Assembly (NCBI RefSeq): GCF_018866305.1
Contig: NZ_CP076456.1
Coordinates: forward strand, 434,001-498,000
Origin: Arthrobacter sunyaminii
Lineage (GTDB): Bacteria; Actinomycetota; Actinomycetes; Actinomycetales; Micrococcaceae
DNA: 64,000 nt
Direction of reading: 5' to 3'
Shown here: piece after piece, positions 24,187-31,774 of the stretch
Position numbering within the stretch: the stretch's first letter is position 1
How the letters are laid out: every line of letters begins with the position of its first letter
Notes under the pieces: model-generated
Told to the model about the DNA's origin: nothing
The model's input: only the letters and a program-made list of their open reading frames with translations
Database searches by the model: none
Position numbers and translations under genes: made by a program

Positions 24187-24780
24187 CTAGTTGGACTGCA
24201 CCGGCGCAGGCGTTTCAGCAACTCCGGTGTCAACGCCTGTGTCCTGCTCAGCGCCGGCCTCGTCGGAGGGAACCATGGTGGCAACGTCCGAGGGCACAGC
24301 CGACGGCGTCGGCAGGTACTCGCGGTAGTCAGCCAGGGTTCCGTCAACAACCGGGATATTCACTTCGACGGTCTCGGTGCCGTTGCTCGCGTCGCCGCGC
24401 AGTCCGGTTCCCGGCTTCACATCCACGTTCGGCACAGTCACCTCGGCGGCAGCTGCGTCTTCGAAGACCACTTTGTCTCCGGCTTCAATGTTCCAGGTAA
24501 GGGTGGTGCCGCCGGTGGCCAGCGAGAATTCAACGTCCTCGGAGGAGGCGTTCACTACTGTGCCCAGGAGGCGGCCCTCTTCGCCGTCGCCGTTGCTGAC
24601 CATCAGGATGTTGCGCAGCTCCACGTCTCCGACGTTTTCGACGATTCCGTCAGACGGGGAGTACTCGCGCACCGTTGCCTGCTCGTTCACGGCGCTGCAG
24701 CTGGAGACTCCCAGTACGGCCAGCGCAATTACACCGGCGGCAGCTGCTCGCTGCGCCCGGTTCTTGGGTGTGAATCTCAC
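24187..24780 (-). CDS. Secreted lipoprotein, beta-rich hypothetical
   Basis: This 197-residue protein has a lipoprotein signal peptide (AAAGVIALAVLGVSSC; lipidated Cys about residue 28). The mature part is beta-rich and acidic (VELRNILMVSNGDGEEGRL, VNASSEDVEFSLATG) and resembles the immunoglobulin-like fold of small copper-chaperone or DUF461-type lipoproteins, but the Met/His copper ligands are not obvious. The C-terminus is a disordered Ser/Pro/Thr-rich tail. It stands between regX3 and carD on the opposite strand to both. The function is unknown. Confidence 0.75.
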   Translation of the reverse strand: MRFTPKNRAQRAAAAGVIALAVLGVSSCSAVNEQATVREYSPSDGIVENVGDVELRNILMVSNGDGEEGRLLGTVVNASSEDVEFSLATGGTTLTWNIEAGDKVVFEDAAAAEVTVPNVDVKPGTGLRGDASNGTETVEVNIPVVDGTLADYREYLPTPSAVPSDVATMVPSDEAGAEQDTGVDTGVAETPAPVQSN

Positions 24781-25015
24781 AGCACAAACTCCTGGGGTAT
24801 TGCGGTCTCTCGACCGGCGGCGTTTCTTTTGTGCCTAGCCTATCGGCAAACCCTCAAAATGTTGGATTTTGGCCCGTTGCGGGGGACGTAAAGCTGGGCC
24901 CGGGAAGACGTATCGCCGCAGGTGGGAATGGGAAATAGGGTCCGAATAATACTCAGCCTGATGACGATCGACTACCTGACCTGCGAAAACTCTACTCGGC
25001 GTATCGCACACATGG

Positions 25016-25021
25016 TAAACT
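25016..25021 (+). promoter_or_regulatory. Putative -10 box of carD
   Basis: TAAACT lies 26 bases before ATG 25048. Unlike the leaderless genes nearby, a purine-rich ribosome binding region (GGGAAAGGGG) follows it, so carD has a normal leader. No clear -35 was found. Confidence 0.45.
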
Positions 25022-25047
25022 AGAGGTTGGGAAAGGGGAAAGTCCAC

Positions 25048-25530
25048 ATGGTTTTTGAGGTTGGCGAAACAGTTGTTTACCCTCACCACGGTGCCGCGAA
25101 GATCGAAGAGATCAAGATGCGGACCATCAAGGGCGAAGAGAAAATGTATCTCAAGCTTAAGGTGGCACAGGGTGATCTGACCATAGAAGTACCGGCTGAG
25201 AACGTCGACCTCGTTGGGGTTCGGGACGTAGTGGGCAAAGAAGGTTTGGAGCATGTTTTTGACGTGCTGCGAGCCGAGCTCACTGAAGAACCCACCAACT
25301 GGTCGCGCCGCTACAAGGCGAACCTGGAGAAGTTGGCTTCCGGTGACGTGGTGAAGGTGGCAGAGGTCGTTCGTGACCTGTGGCGCCGCGACCACGACCG
25401 TGGGCTCTCCGCCGGGGAAAAGCGCATGCTCGCAAAAGCCCGCCAGATTCTGATTTCAGAACTTGCGCTGGCCGAAAAGACGGACGAGGATCAGGCCGCA
25501 GTTGTTCTGGACAAGGTCCTGGCAAGCTAA
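25048..25530 (+). CDS. carD: CarD family transcriptional regulator
   Basis: ATG 25048 gives a 160-residue protein with the standard N-terminus [20 protein letters not shown]; a TTG at 25027 would add residues encoded by the ribosome binding site. The N-terminal Tudor-like RNA-polymerase interaction domain ends near [18 protein letters not shown]. The C-terminal helical DNA-binding domain contains [17 protein letters not shown] and [16 protein letters not shown], including the conserved Trp that stabilises the open promoter bubble. CarD binds the RNA polymerase beta subunit and strongly affects rRNA promoters, two of which lie in this window. Confidence 0.95.
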   Translation: MVFEVGETVVYPHHGAAKIEEIKMRTIKGEEKMYLKLKVAQGDLTIEVPAENVDLVGVRDVVGKEGLEHVFDVLRAELTEEPTNWSRRYKANLEKLASGDVVKVAEVVRDLWRRDHDRGLSAGEKRMLAKARQILISELALAEKTDEDQAAVVLDKVLAS

Positions 25531-25570
25531 GCAGCAGCATCCAAGATAGAACGCAGCACCTACGGCACGC

Positions 25571-25597
25571 TGCCGGTCCTTTGGGACCGGCATTTTG
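25571..25597 (+). terminator. Rho-independent terminator of carD
   Basis: TGCCGGTCC, loop TTTG, GGACCGGCA, then TTTTGT. Confidence 0.92.
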
Positions 25598-25667
25598 TCG
25601 TTAAAGTGCGTCTTTCATGCCCGATCCCGGACGTGGCGCCCGAATACGCTGCCCGGCCGAGGGGCAC

Positions 25668-25682
25668 TAGGCTGAAGGGGTG
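25668..25682 (+). promoter_or_regulatory. -10 box and leaderless start of ispD
   Basis: TAGGCT (25668-25673), GAAGGG, then GTG 25680. Confidence 0.55.
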
Positions 25683-26444
25683 CCAACAACCACTTCATCC
25701 CGTCAACGCATCGGTGTCATTTTGGTGGCGGGCGGTTCCGGCCAAAGGCTGGGCTACGGGATCCCCAAAGCCCAGGTGCCGCTGTCCGGCGTCGCACTGT
25801 TGACCCGGGCACTGCGGGGTGTGGAAGCATCCGGGGTTGCCGCCGCGGTCAGCGTGGCAGTTCCATCAGGGGACACGGTTTTGCGTTCCCTCTGCGCTGA
25901 AGCCGGGATGAGCGTGCCGCTCGCCGTCGTTGACGGCGGGGAAACCCGTGCCCACTCTGTCCGGGCTGCCCTGCGGGCCCTTCCCGCGGACATCGACTCG
26001 GTCCTGGTCCATGACGCAGCCAGGCCACTCACTCCGCCTGAGGTGTTCCACCGGGTCGCGGCAGCCTTGGCCGCGGGCGCGGAGGCGGTCATCCCTGCCG
26101 TTCCCGTCACCGATACCATCAAGTCAACCGCGCCGACAGCACCCGGGCAGGCAGGCATCGCCTCACGGACTGTGACGGGCACCCCCGACCGTTCCGCGCT
26201 TAGAGCTGTGCAGACGCCCCAGGGTTTTGACGCCGCGCTGCTGTGCAGCGCGCATTCGGCAGCTGAAAGCTTCGACGCCGCACAGGCCGCAGCAGTCACC
26301 GACGACGCCATGCTCGTTGAATCCCTCGGAGCAGTGGTTTACGTTGTCGAAGGCTCTCAAACATCCCTCAAGATCACTACGCCGCTGGACCTGCTTCTGG
26401 CCGAAGCAGTCCTGGCTCAGGAACAGAATCGTCTGGAGGACTGA
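25680..26444 (+). CDS. ispD: 2-C-methyl-D-erythritol 4-phosphate cytidylyltransferase
   Basis: This 254-residue enzyme of the MEP isoprenoid pathway joins CTP and MEP to form CDP-ME. The nucleotide-binding motif [19 protein letters not shown] lies at the N-terminus. [32 protein letters not shown] and the C-terminal [13 protein letters not shown] and [17 protein letters not shown] complete the family pattern. It starts at GTG 25680. ispF follows after 2 bases, so both are made from one transcript. Confidence 0.94.
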   Translation: MPTTTSSRQRIGVILVAGGSGQRLGYGIPKAQVPLSGVALLTRALRGVEASGVAAAVSVAVPSGDTVLRSLCAEAGMSVPLAVVDGGETRAHSVRAALRALPADIDSVLVHDAARPLTPPEVFHRVAAALAAGAEAVIPAVPVTDTIKSTAPTAPGQAGIASRTVTGTPDRSALRAVQTPQGFDAALLCSAHSAAESFDAAQAAAVTDDAMLVESLGAVVYVVEGSQTSLKITTPLDLLLAEAVLAQEQNRLED

Positions 26445-26446
26445 CC

Positions 26447-26959
26447 ATGCCCGCAGTGAACCTTCCCCGCACCGGCATCGGTGTGGACGTCCATGCGTTC
26501 GCTCCCGTCGACGCCCCGCGTCCCCTATGGGTGGCAGGACTGCTCTGGGACGGCGAGCGTGGACTTGCAGGCCATTCCGACGGCGATCCGGTGGCCCATG
26601 CGGCGGCGGACGCCCTGTTTTCCGCCGCCGGTCTCGGAGACCTGGGTACCCACTTCGGTACGGACCGGCCTGAATATGCGGGTGCCTCGGGGCTGACGCT
26701 GCTGGGCGAGGCCGCCCGGATTGTCCGCAGCGCCGGGTTTGAGATCGGAAACGTGGCGGTGCAGCTGATCGGTAACCGGCCCAAATTCTCCCCGCGCCGC
26801 GCAGAGGCTGAAGCAGTGCTCTCCGGTGCAGCCGGCGCACCGGTGAGCGTTTCCGCGACCACCACCGATGCTCTCGGGTTCACGGGACGCGGCGAGGGCA
26901 TCGCAGCCGTGGCAACCGCCGTCGTCGTATTGGTGCATGAGTCCCTGCGCGACATCTAG
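26447..26959 (+). CDS. ispF: 2-C-methyl-D-erythritol 2,4-cyclodiphosphate synthase
   Basis: This 170-residue enzyme of the same pathway converts CDP-ME 2-phosphate to MEcPP with loss of CMP. The metal ligands are in GIGVDVHAF (Asp and His) and the later His of [17 protein letters not shown], followed by [16 protein letters not shown]. The C-terminal [19 protein letters not shown] matches IspF. ATG 26447 lies 2 bases after the ispD stop, and GGAGG (within the ispD end) serves as ribosome binding site. Confidence 0.95.
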   Translation: MPAVNLPRTGIGVDVHAFAPVDAPRPLWVAGLLWDGERGLAGHSDGDPVAHAAADALFSAAGLGDLGTHFGTDRPEYAGASGLTLLGEAARIVRSAGFEIGNVAVQLIGNRPKFSPRRAEAEAVLSGAAGAPVSVSATTTDALGFTGRGEGIAAVATAVVVLVHESLRDI

Positions 26960-26985
26960 ATCGCCGCGGAGGCGCCACGGCGCGA

Positions 26986-27000
26986 TAGCCTAGAGCGGTG
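26986..27000 (+). promoter_or_regulatory. -10 box and leaderless start of cysS
   Basis: TAGCCT (26986-26991), AGAGCG, then GTG 26998. Confidence 0.55.
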
Positions 27001-28452
27001 AGCTTGAGATTCTATGACACCGCTTCCGCGCAGGTCCGTGACTTTGTTCCCTTGAAGGAGGGCGAGGTCAGCCTGTACTACTGCGGCGCCACTGTGCAGG
27101 GCCGGCCGCACGTGGGGCATATCCGCTCCGCCATTGCCTTTGACCAGCTCACCCGTTGGCTGCAGTTCCGCGGCTACCGGGTCACCACGGTCCGCAACGT
27201 GACGGACATTGATGACAAGATCCTGGCCAAATCCGCCGAATCCATGGGTGCCGAACCCTCCGCCGACGTCGTTCCCAACGAACCCTGGTGGGCGCTGGCC
27301 TACCGCTTCGAACAGGAATTCGCCAAGGCTTATGACACCCTCGGCGTCCAGCGGCCCACCTACGAACCCCGCGCCACCGGCCATATCCCGGAAATGCATG
27401 CGCTGATTGCACGGTTGATCGACGCCGGCCACGCCTATCCGGCGCTGGATGATTCCGGCGACGTCTACTTCGACGTCCGGTCCTGGAACAAGTACGGGTC
27501 GCTGACCCGGCAGAATATTGACGACATGCAGGCAGCGCCCGACGCCGGCCCCCGCGGCAAGCGCGATCCGCGCGACTTCGCACTGTGGAAAGGCTCCAAG
27601 GAGGGCGAGCCCCAGACGGCTGCCTGGGACAGCCCCTGGGGGAAGGGCCGGCCCGGCTGGCATCTGGAATGCTCGGCCATGGTCACCAAGTACCTTGGCC
27701 CGCAGTTCGATATTCACGGCGGCGGACTGGACCTGCGCTTCCCGCACCATGAGAACGAGATGGCCCAGTCGCAGGCAGCCGGCGACGGTTTCGCTAACTT
27801 CTGGATGCACAACGGCATGGTCACCTTCGAGGGCGAAAAAATGTCCAAGTCCATCGGCAACACGGTGAGCCCGGCGGACATGCTGGCCGAAGCAACACCC
27901 CGGGTAGTGCGGTATTACCTGGGCCAGGCACATTACCGGTCGGTGCTGGACTACCGGCCCACCTCTCTGCAGGAGGCAGCAGCCGCCGTGGAGCGGATCG
28001 ACGGGTTTATCGCCAAGGCGCACGCCAAGGTCTACGGCGCCGGAAACTATGCCTTTGTCCTGAACACTGATGCCATGCCGGCGGCCTTCGCCGAAGCCAT
28101 GGATGACGACCTCAACGTTCCGCAGGCGCTGGCAGCGCTGCACGATACCGTCCGTGCCGGAAACACCGCCCTGGCCGAGGGCAATACCGACGCCGTCCGT
28201 GAGGCGCTGCACGCGGTGCTGACCATGACGGGTGTTCTCGGCCTGGATGACGTCCGGCAGCCGCAAACAGGCACGGGCGCCGAACACCGGGCCCTGGACG
28301 CACTGGTCCAATCGCAGCTGGAAGAGCGGCGGGCCGCCCGCGCCGCCAAGGACTGGGCCCGCGCCGACGCCATTCGGGAGTCGCTCGCAGCCGCGGGCAT
28401 CACCGTGGAAGACACCGCAGACGGCGCCAGCTGGAGTATGGCCCAGGGCTGA
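26998..28452 (+). CDS. cysS: Cysteinyl-tRNA synthetase
   Basis: This 484-residue class I synthetase has the zinc/active-site segment [19 protein letters not shown], where HVGH is the HIGH motif. It has the second zinc region with [14 protein letters not shown] and [16 protein letters not shown], and the KMSKS loop as EKMSKSIGN. The full-length helical anticodon-binding C-terminus separates it from the shorter mycothiol ligase MshC. The order ispD-ispF-cysS-rlmB is common in actinobacteria. It starts at GTG 26998. Confidence 0.96.
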   Translation: MSLRFYDTASAQVRDFVPLKEGEVSLYYCGATVQGRPHVGHIRSAIAFDQLTRWLQFRGYRVTTVRNVTDIDDKILAKSAESMGAEPSADVVPNEPWWALAYRFEQEFAKAYDTLGVQRPTYEPRATGHIPEMHALIARLIDAGHAYPALDDSGDVYFDVRSWNKYGSLTRQNIDDMQAAPDAGPRGKRDPRDFALWKGSKEGEPQTAAWDSPWGKGRPGWHLECSAMVTKYLGPQFDIHGGGLDLRFPHHENEMAQSQAAGDGFANFWMHNGMVTFEGEKMSKSIGNTVSPADMLAEATPRVVRYYLGQAHYRSVLDYRPTSLQEAAAAVERIDGFIAKAHAKVYGAGNYAFVLNTDAMPAAFAEAMDDDLNVPQALAALHDTVRAGNTALAEGNTDAVREALHAVLTMTGVLGLDDVRQPQTGTGAEHRALDALVQSQLEERRAARAAKDWARADAIRESLAAAGITVEDTADGASWSMAQG

Positions 28453-28533
28453 TTCCGTCCAGAGGGTGAGCCTGGAATGTTTGCTTTCGGAGTACACTGC
28501 GGGGCGTGGAACACGCAGGGCCGTGAGCCTGCG

Positions 28534-28549
28534 TAAACTAGAAGTAATG
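28534..28549 (+). promoter_or_regulatory. -10 box of rlmB leader
   Basis: TAAACT (28534-28539) is followed by 7 bases and ATG 28547 of a short leader ORF. The rlmB start itself lies 37 bases after the hexamer. Confidence 0.5.
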
Positions 28550-28573
28550 CTTTCTTCTAGGTTTAAGGTGTAA
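28547..28573 (+). CDS. Candidate leader peptide upstream of rlmB (8 residues)
   Basis: ATG 28547 opens an eight-codon frame encoding MLSSRFKV and stops at TAA 28571-28573, three bases before the rlmB ATG. It begins 7 bases after a TAAACT -10-like box, so it could be translated as a leaderless ORF. Its last codons contain AAGGTG, the rlmB ribosome binding site, so translation of the leader would pass over and then free that site. This is inference from spacing only; the frame could be chance. Confidence 0.35.
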   Translation: MLSSRFKV

Positions 28574-28576
28574 TCG

Positions 28577-29578
28577 ATGGCCAACAACGGACGTCCCGGC
28601 GCAATGCGTAAAGCCAAAAAGGGCCCCAGCGGGGGCACCGGTGGATTGGGCCGCAAGGCTCTTGAGGGCAAGGGACCCACGCCCAAAGCCGAAGACCGCC
28701 CCTACCACAAGGCGTTTAAGAACAAGCAGCTCTCCGAGCGTTCGGCAGCCAAGCGCGGGGATTCCCGCGACAACCGTGCCGCCGGCGGCCGTAGCGGCAC
28801 CAACGTCCGCGGCAAGGTGGCTGAAGAAGTCGTCACCGGCCGCAACTCAGTGGTGGAGGCCCTGCGCGCAGGCATTCCCGCCAAGGCGCTGCACGTCGCT
28901 GTGCGGATCGACATGGATGACCGCGTGCGTGAATCCCTCAAGATGGCGGCCGACCGCGGCCTGCCCGTGATGGAAACACACAAGCCCGAGCTGGACCGCA
29001 TGACGAACGAGGCCGTGCACCAGGGCCTCGTGCTGCAGATCCCGCCGTATGAATACGCTGACCCCACGGATTTGGCAGCAGAAACCATCGAGGCCTGGAA
29101 GAAGGGCCACATCCGCAACGCACCGTTGTTTGTGGCGCTGGACGGCATTACCGATCCTCGTAACCTGGGTGCCATCATCCGCTCCGCGTCCGCCTTCAGC
29201 GCCCACGGCGTTGTTGTTCCGGAACGCCGCGCGGTGGGCATGACTGCGTCCGCATGGAAGACCAGCGCCGGTGCAGCCGTCCGCGTTCCGGTGGCCCGCG
29301 CAGGCAACCTGAACAACACCCTGAAGACCTTCAAGAAAATGGGCATCTTTGTCCTCGGCCTGGATGGCGACGGCGACGTGTCACTGCCGGACATCGTCCT
29401 GGCCAAGGACCCGGTCTGCATTGTCGTTGGTTCCGAGGGCAAGGGACTGTCCCGCCTGGTCCGCGAAAACTGCGACCAGATTGTGTCCATCCCCATTGAT
29501 TCGGCCATGGAGTCGCTCAACGCCTCCATGGCGGTAGGCATCAGTTTGTACGAGATTTCACGGCAGCGTTCCGCCTGA
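28577..29578 (+). CDS. rlmB: 23S rRNA 2'-O-ribose methyltransferase RlmB/TrmH family
   Basis: This 333-residue protein has a basic, disordered N-terminal extension of about 85 residues, common in actinobacterial copies. The substrate-binding L30-like domain follows (GRNSVVEALRAGIPAKALHV). The SPOUT knot has FVALDGITDPRNLGAIIRSA, PVCIVVGSEGKGLSRLV and the C-terminal IPIDSAMESLNASMAVGISL. RlmB methylates G2251 of 23S rRNA in Escherichia coli; the exact site here is inferred by family. AAGGTG lies 7 bases before ATG 28577. Confidence 0.92.
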   Translation: MANNGRPGAMRKAKKGPSGGTGGLGRKALEGKGPTPKAEDRPYHKAFKNKQLSERSAAKRGDSRDNRAAGGRSGTNVRGKVAEEVVTGRNSVVEALRAGIPAKALHVAVRIDMDDRVRESLKMAADRGLPVMETHKPELDRMTNEAVHQGLVLQIPPYEYADPTDLAAETIEAWKKGHIRNAPLFVALDGITDPRNLGAIIRSASAFSAHGVVVPERRAVGMTASAWKTSAGAAVRVPVARAGNLNNTLKTFKKMGIFVLGLDGDGDVSLPDIVLAKDPVCIVVGSEGKGLSRLVRENCDQIVSIPIDSAMESLNASMAVGISLYEISRQRSA

Positions 29579-29606
29579 TCCAAGGCGGAGTCATCCCGGA
29601 GGCAGC

Positions 29607-31718
29607 ATGGCAGACTTGACCAGCATTAAGCAGGGCCAAGCCGCCGCGCGGCGGGTTTCACGGCCCTTTCCCCTTGGCGTAAGGAATTCCGTTCCCGGTG
29701 TTGATGAGGTGCCGGGAACCGCCAATGTCTCTGTTTACGCACCCGGTCTCACCGGCGTCGAGATCCATTTTGAAAGGGCGCCGGGAGACTGGTCCTCGGC
29801 GCCCCTGGGTGAATCCGTTGCGGGAATCCACCACGGCCGCGTGAGCGGTCTGTCCTACGGCAGCCGTTACGGATTCTGGCCTGCGGGAAAGGAGCTGCCG
29901 GGCAGGCCCGGCAGCTTCCAGCTCCTGCTGGACCCCTACGGCCGCGGAATTGACGAAGTTCCGCATCCGGACGGCGTCCCCCTGTTCTTCTCCGTCCATG
30001 TGGATCCGTCCTTTGACTGGGGCGGCGCACGCCAGCCTCATATCCCGTGGCGCGACACCGTCATCTACGAGGCCCACGTCCGGGGACAGACGATGCTCCA
30101 TCCGGACATCCCCGAGGAGCTGCGCGGCACCTACGCCGGCATGGGGCATCCCGTGATGGTCAATCACTTCAAAGAGCTTGGCATCACCGCGGTGGAGCTG
30201 CTGCCGGTGCACTTTCACACCGACGAAGCCCATCTGCGTGAGCTCAACCTGACCAACTACTGGGGCTACAACACCCTTGGCTTCTTCGCCCCGCACACCG
30301 CCTACGCCACCAAGGCAGCGCAGGCGGCAGGGCCCAAGGCTGTGCAGGACGAGGTCAAAACCATGATCAAATCCCTGCACGAGGCAGGCCTTGAGATCAT
30401 CCTGGATGTTGTCTACAACCACACCGCCGAAGGCACCAAGGACCAGCCGGCGCTGAGCTGGCGGGGCCTGGGCGACAAACAGTATTACCGGCACGACGGC
30501 GAAGGCCGCTATCTGGATACCACCGGCTGCGGCAACACCTTGGATTTCAGTCAACCGCGGGTGATCCAAATGGCCCTGGACTCGCTGCGCCACTGGGTCC
30601 AGGACTATCAGGTGGACGGGTTCCGCTTTGACCTTGCCCCTGCGCTCTGCCGCGATGAAGACGGCCGTTTTGACCGCCGGCATCCGTTCCTGGTGGCAGT
30701 CGCGGCTGATCCCGTGCTCCAGGGGATCAAGCTCATCGCCGAGCCCTGGGACATTGGGCCCGACGGGTGGCAGACGGGAAACTTTCCGCCCGGCTGGGCC
30801 GAATGGAATGACCGGTTCCGTGACACCACCAGGGACTTTTGGCTCCGGGATCAAGCCGCGCTGGACGCCGGCGGCATGGGAAGCTCGGTGGCACGGATCG
30901 CCGGTTCGCTCGCAGGGTCGGCAGAGGTGTTCGCCGGCTCCGGACGCACCGCGCTGTCTTCAATCAACATGGTTACTGCCCATGACGGTTTCACCCTGGC
31001 GGACCTCACGTCCTACGAGCTCAAGCACAACGAGGCCAACGGTGAAGACAACCGGGACGGCAGCAGTGAGAACCGCAGTTACAACCACGGTGTCGAAGGC
31101 CCCACCCCGGACGGGGATGTCCTGGCCCGAAGGGCGCAGAGCGCCCGGAATATCATGGCGACCCTGCTGATGTCCCTGGGAATTCCCATGATCACGGCCG
31201 GCGATGAACTTGGGCGCACGCAGCAGGGCAACAACAACTCGTACTGCCAGGACAGCCCCCTCACGTGGCTGGACTGGAACCTGGACGAGGGCGGCCGCCG
31301 GATGCTGGCAACCACGCGCACATTGCTGCGCCTGCGCCATGAGTTCCTCGCCTCGCAGCCGTACCGTTTCCCGGCGGACGCCAACGAAGCATCGTTGCTG
31401 TGGTTCGATGTTTTCGGCCAGCCCATGGCGCTGGACAGGTGGGAGGATCCAAGCTCCCGGGTGGTCCAACTGCTGGTGAGCTCCCGGAACGGGATGCTGA
31501 AGGGCCTCATGGTCCTGAACGGCTCGCTGGAGGATACCGGATTCACCCTGCCCGAGGCTCAGGCCCTGGAGGGATCAGGTGCAGCCCGCGACGAAAACCA
31601 CTCCTATGAACTGCTGCTGAGCACCGCCGCCGATGCGCAGGAGCGCACCGGCTTGCGGCTGCGCGGAGGGGAGAAGGACATCCTGCCGGCCAACTCAGTG
31701 AGCCTGTACCGGGCCTAG
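29607..31718 (+). CDS. glgX: Glycogen debranching enzyme GlgX (GH13_11)
   Basis: This 703-residue protein starts at ATG 29607 with GGAGG. An N-terminal CBM48 domain (about 15-130) precedes the GH13 barrel. Conserved regions: VVYNHTAEG; YQVDGFRFDLAP, with the catalytic Asp; LIAEPWDIGPDGWQ, with the acid/base Glu; and MVTAHDGFTLADL. The isoamylase/GlgX-specific NNNSYCQDSPLTWLDWNL is also present. It hydrolyses alpha-1,6 branch points of limit dextrins. It converges on glgP, and both stop codons lie in one shared hairpin. Confidence 0.92.
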   Translation: MADLTSIKQGQAAARRVSRPFPLGVRNSVPGVDEVPGTANVSVYAPGLTGVEIHFERAPGDWSSAPLGESVAGIHHGRVSGLSYGSRYGFWPAGKELPGRPGSFQLLLDPYGRGIDEVPHPDGVPLFFSVHVDPSFDWGGARQPHIPWRDTVIYEAHVRGQTMLHPDIPEELRGTYAGMGHPVMVNHFKELGITAVELLPVHFHTDEAHLRELNLTNYWGYNTLGFFAPHTAYATKAAQAAGPKAVQDEVKTMIKSLHEAGLEIILDVVYNHTAEGTKDQPALSWRGLGDKQYYRHDGEGRYLDTTGCGNTLDFSQPRVIQMALDSLRHWVQDYQVDGFRFDLAPALCRDEDGRFDRRHPFLVAVAADPVLQGIKLIAEPWDIGPDGWQTGNFPPGWAEWNDRFRDTTRDFWLRDQAALDAGGMGSSVARIAGSLAGSAEVFAGSGRTALSSINMVTAHDGFTLADLTSYELKHNEANGEDNRDGSSENRSYNHGVEGPTPDGDVLARRAQSARNIMATLLMSLGIPMITAGDELGRTQQGNNNSYCQDSPLTWLDWNLDEGGRRMLATTRTLLRLRHEFLASQPYRFPADANEASLLWFDVFGQPMALDRWEDPSSRVVQLLVSSRNGMLKGLMVLNGSLEDTGFTLPEAQALEGSGAARDENHSYELLLSTAADAQERTGLRLRGGEKDILPANSVSLYRA

Positions 31719-31774
31719 ACGAGCTCGGGCCGGCATCTGGGTCTCTCCCAGCTGCCGGTCCGGGCTCGTCTAGG
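31714..31774. terminator. Long shared hairpin containing both stop codons of glgX and glgP
   Basis: The sequence folds into a stem of about 26 bp with few mismatches (31714-31741 with 31747-31774, loop TCTCT). The glgX TAG (31716-31718) pairs exactly with the complement of the glgP TAG (31770-31772). No T-tract is present. Confidence 0.75.

Noticed and set aside
26998..28452. Mycothiol ligase mshC instead of cysS
   Set aside because: The protein has the full-length C-terminal anticodon-binding region, and it lies beside rlmB in the usual cysS position.
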